Below are positions 8,251 through 16,912 of a stretch of DNA of 64,000 nt, piece after piece. Origin of the DNA: Amycolatopsis pittospori (lineage in GTDB: Bacteria > Actinomycetota > Actinomycetes > Mycobacteriales > Pseudonocardiaceae). Position 1 is the stretch's first letter. The number at the start of each line of letters is the position of its first letter. The notes beneath the pieces are model-generated. The model was not told the origin of the DNA. It was given only the letters and a program-made list of their open reading frames with translations, and ran no database searches. The translations under genes and the position numbers were made by a program. The DNA is taken from the NCBI RefSeq assembly GCF_013870525.1, contig NZ_JACBXD010000041.1, positions 1 to 64,000 on the forward strand. The letters are read 5' to 3'.

Positions 8251-9281
8251 GGTCGGCCCCCGGTCTTGACGCGGTGAAGGGTCTCTTCGATGTCGGCCGC
8301 GGAGAGGTCGCGGTGCAGGACGAACCGGACCCGGCCCGCCATCGGCAGTGCGCGGATCCCGAGTCCGTTCAGCCAGGTCAGACGGCCTTCGAGATCGGGA
8401 ACCGTGGCCAGCACGATGTTGGTCTCGGGTGCGTTGACCTCCCAGCAGAGTTCGGTCAGCCCGGCCGCGAGCCGCGCCGCGTTCTCGTGCGACTCGGCGA
8501 GCTCGTCGATGCGGTCCAGCGCGATCAGGCAGGCCGCGGCCAGCACGCCGCCCTGGCGGACCCCGCCGCCGAGCATCTGCCGCATCCGCCGCGCCTTCTC
8601 GATGAACTCCGGGCTGCCCGCGAGCACCGAGCCGACCGGCGCGCCGAGGCCCTTGGAGAAGCAGGCCGAGACGCTGTCGACGCCGACCGTGAGCGCCGCC
8701 GGCGGGACCTGCAGCGCGACCGCCGCGTGCCAGAGGCGGGCGCCGTCGAGGTGCACGGTGAGTCCGGCCTGCTTGGCCACCGCCAGCAGCTGGGCGTGTT
8801 CGTCGGGCGGGGTGATCGCGCCGCCGGCCGCGTTATGCGTGTTCTCCAGGCACAACAGCGAGGTCCGCAGCGCGTAGTACGGCCCGCCGGGGGCGCCGAT
8901 CGCGGCCGAGAGCGCGTCGGGCGTGGGGCGGCCGGGTCCGGCGTCGTGTTCCAGCGGGTCCGGCATGCCGCCGGCCAGCCAGGCCGCGGAGCCGAGTTCG
9001 TTCGTGAGCACGTGTGCGCCACGCGGCGCGAGGAAGCGGTCGCCGCGCCGCAGGTGGACGCTCAACGCGATCAGGTTCGCCATGGTCCCGCTCGGGGTCC
9101 ACAGCGCCGACGGCATGCCGAGGAGTTTCGCGGCGCGCTGCTCGAGCGCGGCGACCGTCGGGTCGGTGCCGATGACGTTGTCGTCGACCTCCGCGTTCGC
9201 CATGGCCTGCCGCATGACGCTGTCCGGGCGGGTCACCGTGTCGGAGCGGAAATCGATGGCCGAGCTGGGGCTGAAGGTCAC
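8247..9281 (-). CDS. Threonine aldolase (beta-eliminating lyase family)
   Basis: 344 aa PLP enzyme cleaving L-threonine/allo-threonine to glycine and acetaldehyde. Typical features: the opening DFRSDTVTRP, NAEVDDNVIGTDPTV, TPSGTMANLIAL, the His of CLENTHNAAGG, HLDGARLW, and the cofactor Lys in CFSKGLGAPVGSVLAG. Length is normal. First gene of a two-gene unit with the HAD hydrolase and divergent from the ECF sigma gene. Confidence 0.85.
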   Translation of the reverse strand: MTFSPSSAIDFRSDTVTRPDSVMRQAMANAEVDDNVIGTDPTVAALEQRAAKLLGMPSALWTPSGTMANLIALSVHLRRGDRFLAPRGAHVLTNELGSAAWLAGGMPDPLEHDAGPGRPTPDALSAAIGAPGGPYYALRTSLLCLENTHNAAGGAITPPDEHAQLLAVAKQAGLTVHLDGARLWHAAVALQVPPAALTVGVDSVSACFSKGLGAPVGSVLAGSPEFIEKARRMRQMLGGGVRQGGVLAAACLIALDRIDELAESHENAARLAAGLTELCWEVNAPETNIVLATVPDLEGRLTWLNGLGIRALPMAGRVRFVLHRDLSAADIEETLHRVKTGGRP

Positions 9282-9351
9282 GGTAAGATCACATCACATC
9301 CTCCCGCTCACCATCAATCGCCTCCCCGGCTGGTCCGCCGCGCCCGCTCAT

Positions 9352-9380
9352 GCAACCGTGGACGCCCCCGGTTCCGTCTT
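9352..9380 (+). promoter_or_regulatory. ECF-type promoter before the sigma factor gene
   Basis: GCAACC at 9352-9357 and CGTCTT at 9375-9380 are separated by 17 bp and lie about 37 bp before the sigma gene's GTG. The AAC-type -35 and CGTC -10 are the usual pattern of ECF sigma promoters, so autoregulation by the downstream sigma factor is likely. Inference from motif and position only. Confidence 0.55.
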
Positions 9381-9416
9381 ACCCACCGACGAAGCAAGAG
9401 CGGAGACAACAACCGC

Positions 9417-9935
9417 GTGAACCAGCGCGACGAACAAGAGTTCGCGGAGTACTTCGCCGCGAAGCGCGAATCCGTGCGCAGGACCGCTTACATGCTCTGC
9501 GGTGACTGGCATCGCGCGGACGACCTCGCGCAGACGGCGTTCGTCGCGCTGCACCGGAGGTGGAAGAAGATCAGGGAACGGGCGGCGACCGACGCCTACG
9601 TCCGGAAGACGCTGGTCAGGGCGGCCATCGACGAGTCGAGGCGGCCGTGGCGGCGGGAGTGGCAGACCGAGGTGCTGCCCGAACCGCCGCAGGACGGCTT
9701 CGACCTCGGCGAACAGGTCGTCACCAGGGAAGACCTTCTGGCCGCGCTGCGCGAAGTGCCCCCGAAACAGCGGGCTGTGCTGGTGCTCCGGTTCTTCGAA
9801 GGGCTGGACGTCGGCGCGGCCGCGAAGGCGCTCGGCTGCAGTGAAGGCAACGTCAAGAGCCAGACCGCTCGCGGGCTGGCGAACCTCAGGCAGGTCATGG
9901 AGAAGGAGGAGGTGGCACGGGATGGACGAGAATGA
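9417..9935 (+). CDS. ECF RNA polymerase sigma factor, SigE family
   Basis: 172 aa from GTG 9417. Region 2 is visible as LCGDWHRADDLAQTAFVALHRRWKKI (residues about 28-53) and region 4 as REVPPKQRAVLVLRFFEG plus the HTH DVGAAAKALGCSEGNVKSQT. The first tryptophan-containing segment and overall length fit the actinobacterial SigE-type (SigE-f) group. The open frame runs far upstream antisense to the aldolase gene, but the conserved domain begins at VNQRDEQEFAEYF, fixing the start. It overlaps the next gene by 14 bp. Confidence 0.85.
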   Translation: MNQRDEQEFAEYFAAKRESVRRTAYMLCGDWHRADDLAQTAFVALHRRWKKIRERAATDAYVRKTLVRAAIDESRRPWRREWQTEVLPEPPQDGFDLGEQVVTREDLLAALREVPPKQRAVLVLRFFEGLDVGAAAKALGCSEGNVKSQTARGLANLRQVMEKEEVARDGRE

Positions 9936-10626
9936 ACTGAAGGCGTTGTTCCGTGACGCCCCCGGCGACACGCCGTCGTCGACCTTCGACACCGCCGACG
10001 TCGTTCGCGCTTCCAAACGCGCCACCGCTCGACGCCGAAACGGTATCGCGGTGGCCTGTAGTGCGGTGGTTTTGGTCTTGGGCGGAGTGGGCATTTTCGG
10101 CGTGCTCGGCGACGTCGATCTCGGATCGCCGACGGCGGCGAAATCCGACAACGAGGCCGCGGCCCCGGGGCAACCCGGCGCGGCGTCCGCACGTCCTCTT
10201 GATAGCGGGGAGTCCACGAACTTCTCGAACCCGCCGCCTCAGCAGGGGGGCGGCGGGCCAGAGAAGACCGGCCAGATGTCGGCCGAAGGCACCTACGGGT
10301 GCGACCAGGTGGATCGGGAGCTCGCCACCGCCCTCGCTGGCGAGCTCCCGGTCCCCGTGGATGTCGCCCAGGCGACGCCCGGCGACATCTGTACGACGGG
10401 GGCCAGGTCCGCGGGGTTCCAGGTGCCGGGCGGAACGGTCGCGGTCGCGGTCTTCCCCGCCGGTTCCTCGGTCCCTCCGGTGCCCACCGGGGCTTCGAGT
10501 GCGCAGCGGACCACCGCCAAGGGCTCGTTGGTGGTCGTGGTGAGCCTCGGCGACGGCTCGGGCAGGCCCGCGTTCGGGGAATCCGACGTCGACCGCTTCG
10601 CCGGTGTGCTCGCGGCTCGTTACTGA
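9922..10626 (+). CDS. Putative membrane anti-sigma-like protein
   Basis: 234 aa, ATG 9922 within the end of the sigma gene, so the two are coupled. A short N-terminal cytosolic domain (about 1-40, acidic then TARRRNG) precedes one transmembrane helix (about 42-65, AVVLVLGGVGIFGVLG). A low-complexity Pro/Gly/Ala stretch and an extracellular domain with two Cys (YGCDQV and DICTTG), possibly a disulfide, follow. No HxxxCxxC zinc anti-sigma motif is present. Location and topology suggest it regulates the sigma factor; this is inference. Confidence 0.6.
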   Translation: MDENELKALFRDAPGDTPSSTFDTADVVRASKRATARRRNGIAVACSAVVLVLGGVGIFGVLGDVDLGSPTAAKSDNEAAAPGQPGAASARPLDSGESTNFSNPPPQQGGGGPEKTGQMSAEGTYGCDQVDRELATALAGELPVPVDVAQATPGDICTTGARSAGFQVPGGTVAVAVFPAGSSVPPVPTGASSAQRTTAKGSLVVVVSLGDGSGRPAFGESDVDRFAGVLAARY

Positions 10627-10650
10627 ACGCGCCTGGCAAAATAGCCCGTC

Positions 10651-11244
10651 ATGACCGCCGCAGCGACAACGCCGAAGGGTGAGCGACGGCGCGCCGAGCT
10701 CATCGAGTCCGCCGCGTCGCTGCTGGCCGAGGGCGGGTTCGACGCCGTGCGGCACCGTGCGGTCGCTGAACGCGCGGGATTGCCGCTTGCCTCGACGACG
10801 TACTACTTCGACTCGCTCGAAGAGCTCATCACGGCCGCGGTGGAGCACCACTCGAACATGGAACTGGAGACCGGACGTCACCGGCTCGAAGAGCTGGCGA
10901 CCCGCAACCGCGGCGTCGAGGCCACCGTCGACCTGGTGCTGGACATGCTGCTCGGCCCGGTCCGCCCGGATCGCGAGGCCGACGCCGAGGCCGTCCTCCT
11001 GCGCTACGAACGTCTGGTCGCCACCGGCCGTCGCCCCTACCTGCGGCCGCTCATGCGGACGCTGTCCGCGCAGCTGTACGAACTGCTCCACGAGATCTTC
11101 GCGCGCTCCGGCACCCCGGTGGACAGCGCGGAACTGGAGCGGCTGGTCGCCTTGGTCGACGGCGCCGTGGTCAACGCGCTGATCGAGGTCGACCCGGAGC
11201 CCCGCGCCGCCGCCGCCCGCATGCTGCAGACCGCCCTCGCCTGA
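10651..11244 (+). CDS. TetR-family transcriptional regulator
   Basis: 197 aa. N-terminal HTH at about residues 15-60 (RRAELIESAASLLAEGGF, then HRAVAERAGLPLASTTYYF). The C-terminal domain is all-helical and acidic. It starts 24 bp after the preceding stop. No operator or obvious target is visible next to it, and the ligand is unknown. Confidence 0.8.
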   Translation: MTAAATTPKGERRRAELIESAASLLAEGGFDAVRHRAVAERAGLPLASTTYYFDSLEELITAAVEHHSNMELETGRHRLEELATRNRGVEATVDLVLDMLLGPVRPDREADAEAVLLRYERLVATGRRPYLRPLMRTLSAQLYELLHEIFARSGTPVDSAELERLVALVDGAVVNALIEVDPEPRAAAARMLQTALA

Positions 11245-11268
11245 CCCCGGGGTTGGGGTGGCACCCTC

Positions 11269-11374
11269 GCATTTCGTCCTCTGAACGCGGTAGTTCGTGT
11301 TGCCAACTACCGCGTTCGGAGGACGAAATGCGGTGGTTCGTGTCGCCGACTACCGCGATCAGAGGACGAAATGC
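11269..11374. repeat. Palindrome with a tandem duplication of its 3' half
   Basis: A 27-bp stem (11269-11295 with 11305-11331, starting GCATTTCGTCCTCTGAACGC) has one mismatch and a 9-nt loop. The 43-bp segment 11287-11329 (start of loop stem to AAAT) is then repeated at 11330-11372 with about 5 substitutions, several of which keep pairing through G-U. The same sequence family occurs at 49184-49249. It lies between tetR and purB, about 24 bp after the tetR stop. Confidence 0.8.
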
Positions 11375-11393
11375 TGCGGGCTAGTCTGGCCGC

Positions 11394-12824
11394 GTGACGG
11401 ACAAGCCCTCCATTCCCAACGTGCTCGCCGGCCGCTACGCCTCGCCTGAGCTGGTCGAACTGTGGTCCCCGGAACACAAGGTCGTGCTGGAGCGCGAGCT
11501 CTGGCTCGCCGTGCTCCGCGCGCAGGCCGACCTCGGCGTCGAGGTCCCGGACGGCGTCGTCGCCGACTACGAGCGCGTGCTGGAGCAGGTCGACCTCGGG
11601 TCGATCGCCGCGCGGGAGCGGGTCACCCGTCACGACGTGAAGGCCCGGATCGAGGAGTTCAACGCACTCGCCGGACACGAGCACGTCCACAAGGGCATGA
11701 CGTCGCGTGACCTCACCGAGAACGTCGAGCAGCTGCAGGTGCGGCGCTCGCTGGAGCTGATGCGCAGCCGCGTCGGCGCGGTGCTGGCCCGGCTCGCCGC
11801 GATCGCGGTGGAGCACTCCGACACGGTGATGGCCGGCCGTTCGCACAACGTCGCCGCGCAGGCCACGACGCTGGGCAAGCGCTTCGCCACCGCCGCCGAC
11901 GAGATGCTGGTCGCGTTCGAGCGGCTCGACGACCTCATCGGCCGCTACCCGCTGCGCGGTATCAAGGGCCCGGTCGGCACCGCGCAGGACATGCTCGACC
12001 TGCTCGGCGACGAGTCCACTTTGGACGAACTGGAGTCGCGGGTCGCGAACCACCTCGGCTTCGAGCGGGTGTTCACCAGCGTCGGCCAGGTGTACCCGCG
12101 TTCGCTCGACTTCGACGTGCTGTCCACCGTGGTCCAGCTGGCCGCCGCGCCGTCGAGCCTGGCGAAGACGATCCGCCTGATGGCGGGCAACGAGCTGGTC
12201 ACCGAGGGCTTCAAACCGGGCCAGGTCGGCTCGTCCGCCATGCCGCACAAGATGAACACGCGTTCGTGTGAGCGGGTCAACGGGCTCGCCGTCGTGCTGC
12301 GCGGCTACCTGTCGATGATCGGCGAGCTCGCCGGCGATCAGTGGAACGAAGGCGACGTCTCCGATTCGGTCGTCCGCCGGGTCGCGCTGCCCGACGCGTT
12401 CTTCGCGCTCGACGGTCTGCTGGAGACCTTCCTCACGGTTCTGGCCGAGTTCGGGGCCTTCCCGGCGGTCATTTCCCGTGAGCTCGATCGCTATCTGCCG
12501 TTCCTCGCGACCACGAAGGTGCTCATGGCCTCGGTCCGCGCGGGCGTCGGGCGTGAAACCGCTCACGAGGCCATCAAGGAGAACGCGGTCTCCGTCGCAC
12601 TCGCCATGCGGGAGCAGGGGCTCGCGGAGAACGATCTCCTCGACCGCCTCGCCGCCGACGAGCGCATCCCGCTCGACCGCGGTGAGCTGGACAAACTCCT
12701 CGCCGACCGGATCTCGTTCACCGGTGTCGCACCGCGTCAGGTGGCCGCGATCGCGTCGCGCGTCGAGGACGTCCTCAAGCGTTTCCCGGAGGCCGCGGCG
12801 TACACGCCGGCACCGATCCTCTGA
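11394..12824 (+). CDS. purB: Adenylosuccinate lyase
   Basis: 476 aa, GTG start. Fumarase/aspartase-superfamily enzyme acting twice in purine synthesis (SAICAR to AICAR, and adenylosuccinate to AMP). The signature GSSAMPHKMNTRSCE, the catalytic-His region MTSRDLTENVEQ and MAGRSHNVAAQ are all present. Length and the C-terminal domain match the actinobacterial PurB. First of seven purine genes scattered through the window in the mycobacterial order. Confidence 0.95.
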   Translation: MTDKPSIPNVLAGRYASPELVELWSPEHKVVLERELWLAVLRAQADLGVEVPDGVVADYERVLEQVDLGSIAARERVTRHDVKARIEEFNALAGHEHVHKGMTSRDLTENVEQLQVRRSLELMRSRVGAVLARLAAIAVEHSDTVMAGRSHNVAAQATTLGKRFATAADEMLVAFERLDDLIGRYPLRGIKGPVGTAQDMLDLLGDESTLDELESRVANHLGFERVFTSVGQVYPRSLDFDVLSTVVQLAAAPSSLAKTIRLMAGNELVTEGFKPGQVGSSAMPHKMNTRSCERVNGLAVVLRGYLSMIGELAGDQWNEGDVSDSVVRRVALPDAFFALDGLLETFLTVLAEFGAFPAVISRELDRYLPFLATTKVLMASVRAGVGRETAHEAIKENAVSVALAMREQGLAENDLLDRLAADERIPLDRGELDKLLADRISFTGVAPRQVAAIASRVEDVLKRFPEAAAYTPAPIL

Positions 12825-12869
12825 CGTGTGAGCAGCCCCACCACGGGGCGTTCACAGAGTGGGACGAAG

Positions 12870-12897
12870 TTACTCGATCGGGCGAAATGCCTAATCT
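12870..12897 (+). promoter_or_regulatory. Candidate sigma-70-type promoter before the ABC operon
   Basis: TTACTC at 12870-12875 and TAATCT at 12892-12897 are separated by 16 bp in an AT-richer patch. They lie 90 bp before the first binding-protein gene and just upstream of a perfect hairpin. Confidence 0.4.
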
Positions 12898-12915
12898 CGA
12901 TCGCTGAACCCGGAG

Positions 12916-12944
12916 CGCCAGGCCGCCCATGAGGCGGCCTGGCG
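12916..12944 (+). terminator. Perfect 12-bp hairpin between purB and the ABC operon
   Basis: CGCCAGGCCGCC (12916-12927) pairs perfectly with GGCGGCCTGGCG (12933-12944) around a 5-nt loop, followed by TGCTTGTAT. It lies downstream of a plausible promoter and 42 bp before the first binding-protein ATG, so it may be purB's terminator or an attenuator in the operon leader. Confidence 0.5.
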
Positions 12945-12986
12945 TGCTTGTATCGCGCCTTGCGCGCCGAAACCCTGGAAGAAGCG

Positions 12987-13814
12987 ATGAGATCCACGCT
13001 GTCGAAATTCGTCGCCGTCGTCACGGCGGGTGCGGCCACCCTCGCCCTCGCCGCCTGCGGCTCCGGCGAACCCGCCGCGAGCGGCCAGAAGCTCCGCGTC
13101 GGCACCCTGACCGACGCGCCGCCGTCGATCTACCTGGAGAACGGCAACTTCACCGGCTACGACAACGAACTCCTCCGCGACATCGCCAAACGTGAGGGTT
13201 TCGAGGTCGAGTTCGTCGGCACCGAGTTCGCCGGTCTGCTGGCGTCGGTCGCCACCAACAAGTTCGACATCGGCAGCTCCACGATCTCCACCACCGAGGC
13301 CCGCAAGAAGACCGTCGCGTTCAGCAACGGTTACTCCACCGGCTTCACCACGATCGTCACCAAGAAGGGCGCGAACCTCAAGGACGTCGCCTCCTTCAGT
13401 GGCAAGCGGCTCGGCGTCGTGCAGGCGTCGGTGCAGGACGATTTCGCCACCGGCAAGGTCCCCGGCGCCAACGTCGTCCGCTTCCCCGACTACAACGCGG
13501 GTTTCGCGCAGCTGAAGGCCGGCGGCCTCGACGGCTGGGTCGTGCCGAAGGACATCGGCCACAAGTACCTCGACCAGAACCCGGACGTGCCGCTGGAGTT
13601 CGGCTACACCGTCGAGACCAAGGACACGCCGTCCGCGTTCGCCGTCCGCAAGGACAACAAGGATCTGCTGAAGAAGCTCAACGACGGTCTCGCGAAGGCC
13701 GTGGCGGACGGCACCGTCGCCCGCCTGCACGCTCAGTTCTTCAAGAACGAGCCGCTGCCGAAGGAACTCGAGCAGGGCGGCCCCGGCCTGCCCGTGCAGA
13801 ACCCGGGGGTCTGA
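12987..13814 (+). CDS. Amino-acid ABC transporter substrate-binding lipoprotein 1
   Basis: 275 aa. Lipoprotein signal peptide with lipobox LALAAC, so the mature protein would be anchored outside the membrane. The family-3 (GlnH/HisJ-like) solute-binding fold is shown by LRVGTLTDAPPSIYLENGNFTGYDNELL and FDIGSSTISTTEARKKTVAFS. ATG 12987 is chosen because the signal peptide starts there. First of three tandem paralogues, and the most diverged; it is followed by one permease and one ATPase. The ligand is probably an amino acid or small polar compound. Confidence 0.85.
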   Translation: MRSTLSKFVAVVTAGAATLALAACGSGEPAASGQKLRVGTLTDAPPSIYLENGNFTGYDNELLRDIAKREGFEVEFVGTEFAGLLASVATNKFDIGSSTISTTEARKKTVAFSNGYSTGFTTIVTKKGANLKDVASFSGKRLGVVQASVQDDFATGKVPGANVVRFPDYNAGFAQLKAGGLDGWVVPKDIGHKYLDQNPDVPLEFGYTVETKDTPSAFAVRKDNKDLLKKLNDGLAKAVADGTVARLHAQFFKNEPLPKELEQGGPGLPVQNPGV

Positions 13815-13819
13815 ACATC

Positions 13820-14593
13820 ATGAAGAAAATGTTGATCGCCACGCTCGCGGCCGGTCTCGTCGCCGTGCTCGCCGCCTGCGGTGGCGGGGACGCCGCCGCC
13901 GACAAGACCCTCCGCGTCGGCACGCTGAGCGACGCGCCGCCGAACATCTACGTCGAGAACGGCAACTACACCGGGTTCGACAACGAGCTGCTGAAGGCCA
14001 TCGCCGCCAAGCAGAACCTGAAGCTCGAGTTCGCCTCGACCGACTTCTCGTCGCTGCTGGGCCAGGTCGCGAACAACCAGTTCGACATCGGCAGCTCGGC
14101 CATCGCGCAGACCGACGAGCGCAAGAAGAACGTCGACTTCTCCAGCCCGTACAACTTCGAAGTGATGAGCATCCAGACCAAGGACGGCTCGCCGATCACC
14201 GAAGAGAAGGCCTTGTCCGGCAAGCGGGTCGCGGTCATCCAGGCGACGGTCGGCGACAAGTGGCTCACCTCGACCGTGCCGGACGCGCAGGCCGTGCGGT
14301 TCCCCGGTTACGCCCCGGCGCTGGCCGCGCTCAAGAGCGGCGCCGTCGACGCCTACATCCTCGACCAGGCGATCGCCGAGACGAACGTCAAGGACAGCGC
14401 CGACGTGAAGCTCAAGGTCGTCAAGTCCTTCACCACCGACGTTCCCCATGGTTTCGCGGTGAAGAAGGGCAACACCGAACTGCAGACGAAGATCAACGAG
14501 GGCCTCAAGCAGGTCATCGCCGACGGCACCTGGGTCAAGCTGCACGAGCGGTTCCTGCCCACGGCACCGGTTCCGGACCAGTTCAAGGCGTGA
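13820..14593 (+). CDS. Amino-acid ABC transporter substrate-binding lipoprotein 2
   Basis: 257 aa, lipobox VLAACGGG after MKKMLIATLAAGLVA. Same family-3 fold: LRVGTLSDAPPNIYVENG, FDNELLKAIAAKQNLKLEF, FDIGSSAIAQTDERKKNVDF. It starts 5 bp after the first paralogue and is closest to the third. Shared near-identical blocks show that the tandem copies arose by duplication. It probably feeds the same permease. Confidence 0.85.
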   Translation: MKKMLIATLAAGLVAVLAACGGGDAAADKTLRVGTLSDAPPNIYVENGNYTGFDNELLKAIAAKQNLKLEFASTDFSSLLGQVANNQFDIGSSAIAQTDERKKNVDFSSPYNFEVMSIQTKDGSPITEEKALSGKRVAVIQATVGDKWLTSTVPDAQAVRFPGYAPALAALKSGAVDAYILDQAIAETNVKDSADVKLKVVKSFTTDVPHGFAVKKGNTELQTKINEGLKQVIADGTWVKLHERFLPTAPVPDQFKA

Positions 14594-14601
14594 GGATCAC
14601 G

Positions 14602-15384
14602 ATGAAGAAGTCACTCGCCGCCGCTGTCACCACCGTCCTCGTGGCGGTGCTGGCGGCGTGCGGCGGCGGCGAGGAAGCCGGCGCGGGCACCTTGCGCGTC
14701 GGCACCCTCAGCGACTCGAAGCCCAACGCGTATCAGGAAAACGGCGTGTTCACCGGGTTCGACAACGAGCTGCTGAAGGCCATCGCCGCGAACCAGAACC
14801 TGAAACTCGAGTTCGTCTCCACGGAGTTTTCGGCGCTGCTGAGCCAGGTCGCCACCGGCAAGTTCGACATCGGCAGTTCGGCGATCTCGCAGACCGACGA
14901 ACGCCGCAAGACCGTCGACTTCTCGGCGCCGTACAACTACCAGTCGCTCGGTATCGAAGCCCGCGAAGGCACCGGTATCACCGACGAGAAGTCCCTGTCC
15001 GGCAAACGGATCGGCGTCGTCCAGGGGACCGTGTCGGACAGTTGGCTGGCCTCGAACGCGCCCACCGCGCAGGCCGTGCGGTTCCCGCAGGACGCCGCCA
15101 CGCTGGCCGCGCTGAAGACCGGTGCCATCGACGGCGCGATCTTCGACCAGGCGACCGCCGAGGACTACGCGGCGAAGAATCCGGACGCGAAACTCAAGGT
15201 GGTCAAGGCGATCACCACGACCATCCCGCACGGTTTCGCCGTCAGGAAGGGCAACACCGAACTCGCGGGCAAGATCAACGCGGGTCTCAAGGCGGTCGTC
15301 GCCGACGGGACCTGGGAAAAGGTGCACCAGCGGTTCGAACCGAACGCGCCGGTGCCCGCGGACTTCAAGGCCGGGCAGCGATAA
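14602..15384 (+). CDS. Amino-acid ABC transporter substrate-binding lipoprotein 3
   Basis: 260 aa, lipobox VLAACGGG. LRVGTLSDSKPNAYQENG and the block FDNELLKAIAANQNLKLEF are near identical to copy 2, as is the closing DGTWEKVHQRF. It starts 8 bp after copy 2 and its stop abuts the permease start. The region that lines the ligand pocket (after FTGFDNELL and around SSAIS) differs most from copy 1, so the three may bind related but distinct ligands. Confidence 0.85.
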   Translation: MKKSLAAAVTTVLVAVLAACGGGEEAGAGTLRVGTLSDSKPNAYQENGVFTGFDNELLKAIAANQNLKLEFVSTEFSALLSQVATGKFDIGSSAISQTDERRKTVDFSAPYNYQSLGIEAREGTGITDEKSLSGKRIGVVQGTVSDSWLASNAPTAQAVRFPQDAATLAALKTGAIDGAIFDQATAEDYAAKNPDAKLKVVKAITTTIPHGFAVRKGNTELAGKINAGLKAVVADGTWEKVHQRFEPNAPVPADFKAGQR

Positions 15385-16143
15385 GTGAACGACTTCCTCA
15401 CCACCTTCCTCAACTGGGACTACATCTGGGAGGTCTTCCCGGATCTGCTCGGGACCGGACTGCTGAACACGCTGATCATGTCGGTGTTCTCGGCGCTGAT
15501 CGGCACCGTGCTCGGCATGCTGCTGGCCACCATGGGCCTGTCCAGCAAGGTGTGGCTGCGCTGGCCCGCCCGGGTGTACACCGACATCTTCCGCGGTCTG
15601 CCTGCGATCCTGACCATCCTGGTGATCGGGCAGGGCGGCGGGATCCTGTTCCCGTCGATGGCGCGGAACACCTACCCGCTGGGGATTCTGGCGCTCAGCC
15701 TGATCGCGGCCGCCTACATCGGCGAGATCTTCCGCGCCGGCATCCAGAGTGTCGAAAAAGGACAGATGGAGGCCAGCCGCGCGCTGGGTATGAGCTACAC
15801 CAAGGCGATGGCGCTCGTCGTCATCCCGCAGGGCGTGCGGCGCGTGCTGCCCGCGCTGGTGAACCAGTTCATCGCGCTGATCAAGGACTCCAGCCTGGTG
15901 TACTTCCTCGGCTTCCTCGCCGAACAGCGCGACCTGTTCCGCATCGGGCAGGACCTCGCGGCCAACACCGGGAACCTGTCGCCGCTGGTCGCGGCCGGCT
16001 TCTTCTACCTGGTGATCACCGTGCCGCTGACGCATCTGGTCAACTACATCGACAAGAAGCTGCGCACCGGCAAGAAGGTCCGGGCCGATGACGACGGTGG
16101 CGACCTGGAACTCCTGAACGCCGGAAAGGTGCCGATGTCATGA
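15385..16143 (+). CDS. Amino-acid ABC transporter permease
   Basis: 252 aa, GTG directly after the previous stop. HisM/GlnP family with about five transmembrane helices. The EAA loop that docks to the ATPase is seen as ASRALGMSYTKAMALVVIPQG, followed by VLPALVNQFIALIKDSSL. Only one permease is encoded, so the transporter is probably a homodimer in the membrane. Overlaps the ATPase gene by 4 bp (ATGA). Confidence 0.9.
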   Translation: MNDFLTTFLNWDYIWEVFPDLLGTGLLNTLIMSVFSALIGTVLGMLLATMGLSSKVWLRWPARVYTDIFRGLPAILTILVIGQGGGILFPSMARNTYPLGILALSLIAAAYIGEIFRAGIQSVEKGQMEASRALGMSYTKAMALVVIPQGVRRVLPALVNQFIALIKDSSLVYFLGFLAEQRDLFRIGQDLAANTGNLSPLVAAGFFYLVITVPLTHLVNYIDKKLRTGKKVRADDDGGDLELLNAGKVPMS

Positions 16144-16886
16144 CGACCCCCGCCGACGTACGTTCTTCGAGTGTCGAACTCCGCGACATCCACGTCTCCT
16201 TCGGCACTCTCGAAGTCCTGAAGGGCGTCGACCTCAAGGTCGAGAAGGGCCGCACGACCTGCATCATCGGGCCGTCCGGTTCCGGCAAGTCGACGCTGCT
16301 GCGCTGCGTGAACCGCCTTCAGGAGCCGGATTCCGGCGACCTGCTGCTGGGCGGCGAGAGCGTGATCTCGTCCGATCCGGACGTGCTGCGTCAGCGGGTC
16401 GGGATGGTGTTCCAGCACTTCAACCTGTTCGGGCACCGCAGCGTGCTGGACAACATCACGTTGCCGCTGCGCAGCGTGCGGAAGCTCGGCAAGGCGGAGG
16501 CGGCCGAGATCGCGCACGCCCGCCTCGCCGAGGTCGGCCTCGCCGACAAGGCGCCGTACCGGCCGAGCGCGCTTTCGGGCGGCCAGCAGCAGCGGGTCGC
16601 GATCGCGCGGGCGCTCGCGATGGAACCCGAGGTCATGTTGTTCGACGAGGCGACCAGCGCACTCGACCCGGAACTGGTCAAGGGCGTCCTCAACCTGATG
16701 GCCGGCCTCGCGGAGCGCGGGCTGACGCTGCTCGTGGTCACCCACGAGATGGGCTTCGCGCGTGGCGTCGCGGACGAGGTCGCGTTCATGGACGCCGGGA
16801 AGATCGTCGAACATGACGCTCCGGAGGCGATCTTCGACGCTCCGCAGAGCGACCGCCTGCAGCGTTTCCTGTCCCAGGTGCTCTGA
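16140..16886 (+). CDS. Amino-acid ABC transporter ATP-binding protein
   Basis: 248 aa, GlnQ/HisP type. Walker A GPSGSGKSTLL, Q-loop GMVFQHFNLF, signature LSGGQQQRVAIARAL, Walker B VMLFDEATSALD and H-loop VVTHEM are all intact. It energises import for the permease encoded immediately upstream, with which it is translationally coupled. Last gene of the five-gene operon. Confidence 0.92.
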   Translation: MTTPADVRSSSVELRDIHVSFGTLEVLKGVDLKVEKGRTTCIIGPSGSGKSTLLRCVNRLQEPDSGDLLLGGESVISSDPDVLRQRVGMVFQHFNLFGHRSVLDNITLPLRSVRKLGKAEAAEIAHARLAEVGLADKAPYRPSALSGGQQQRVAIARALAMEPEVMLFDEATSALDPELVKGVLNLMAGLAERGLTLLVVTHEMGFARGVADEVAFMDAGKIVEHDAPEAIFDAPQSDRLQRFLSQVL

Positions 16887-16912
16887 CGCGGAGGACTCGC
16901 TAACCTGCGGAT

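Noticed and set aside
8274..9416. N-terminal extension of the sigma factor by upstream open frame
   Set aside because: That stretch is antisense to the threonine aldolase gene; the ECF domain begins just after GTG 9417, which has its own promoter.
11307..12566. Minus-strand open frame opposite purB
   Set aside because: Fully covered by purB, with low-complexity His/Arg/Asp content and no family pattern.
14611..16035. Minus-strand open frame opposite the third binding protein and permease
   Set aside because: Antisense to two clear genes, with no ribosome site or domain.
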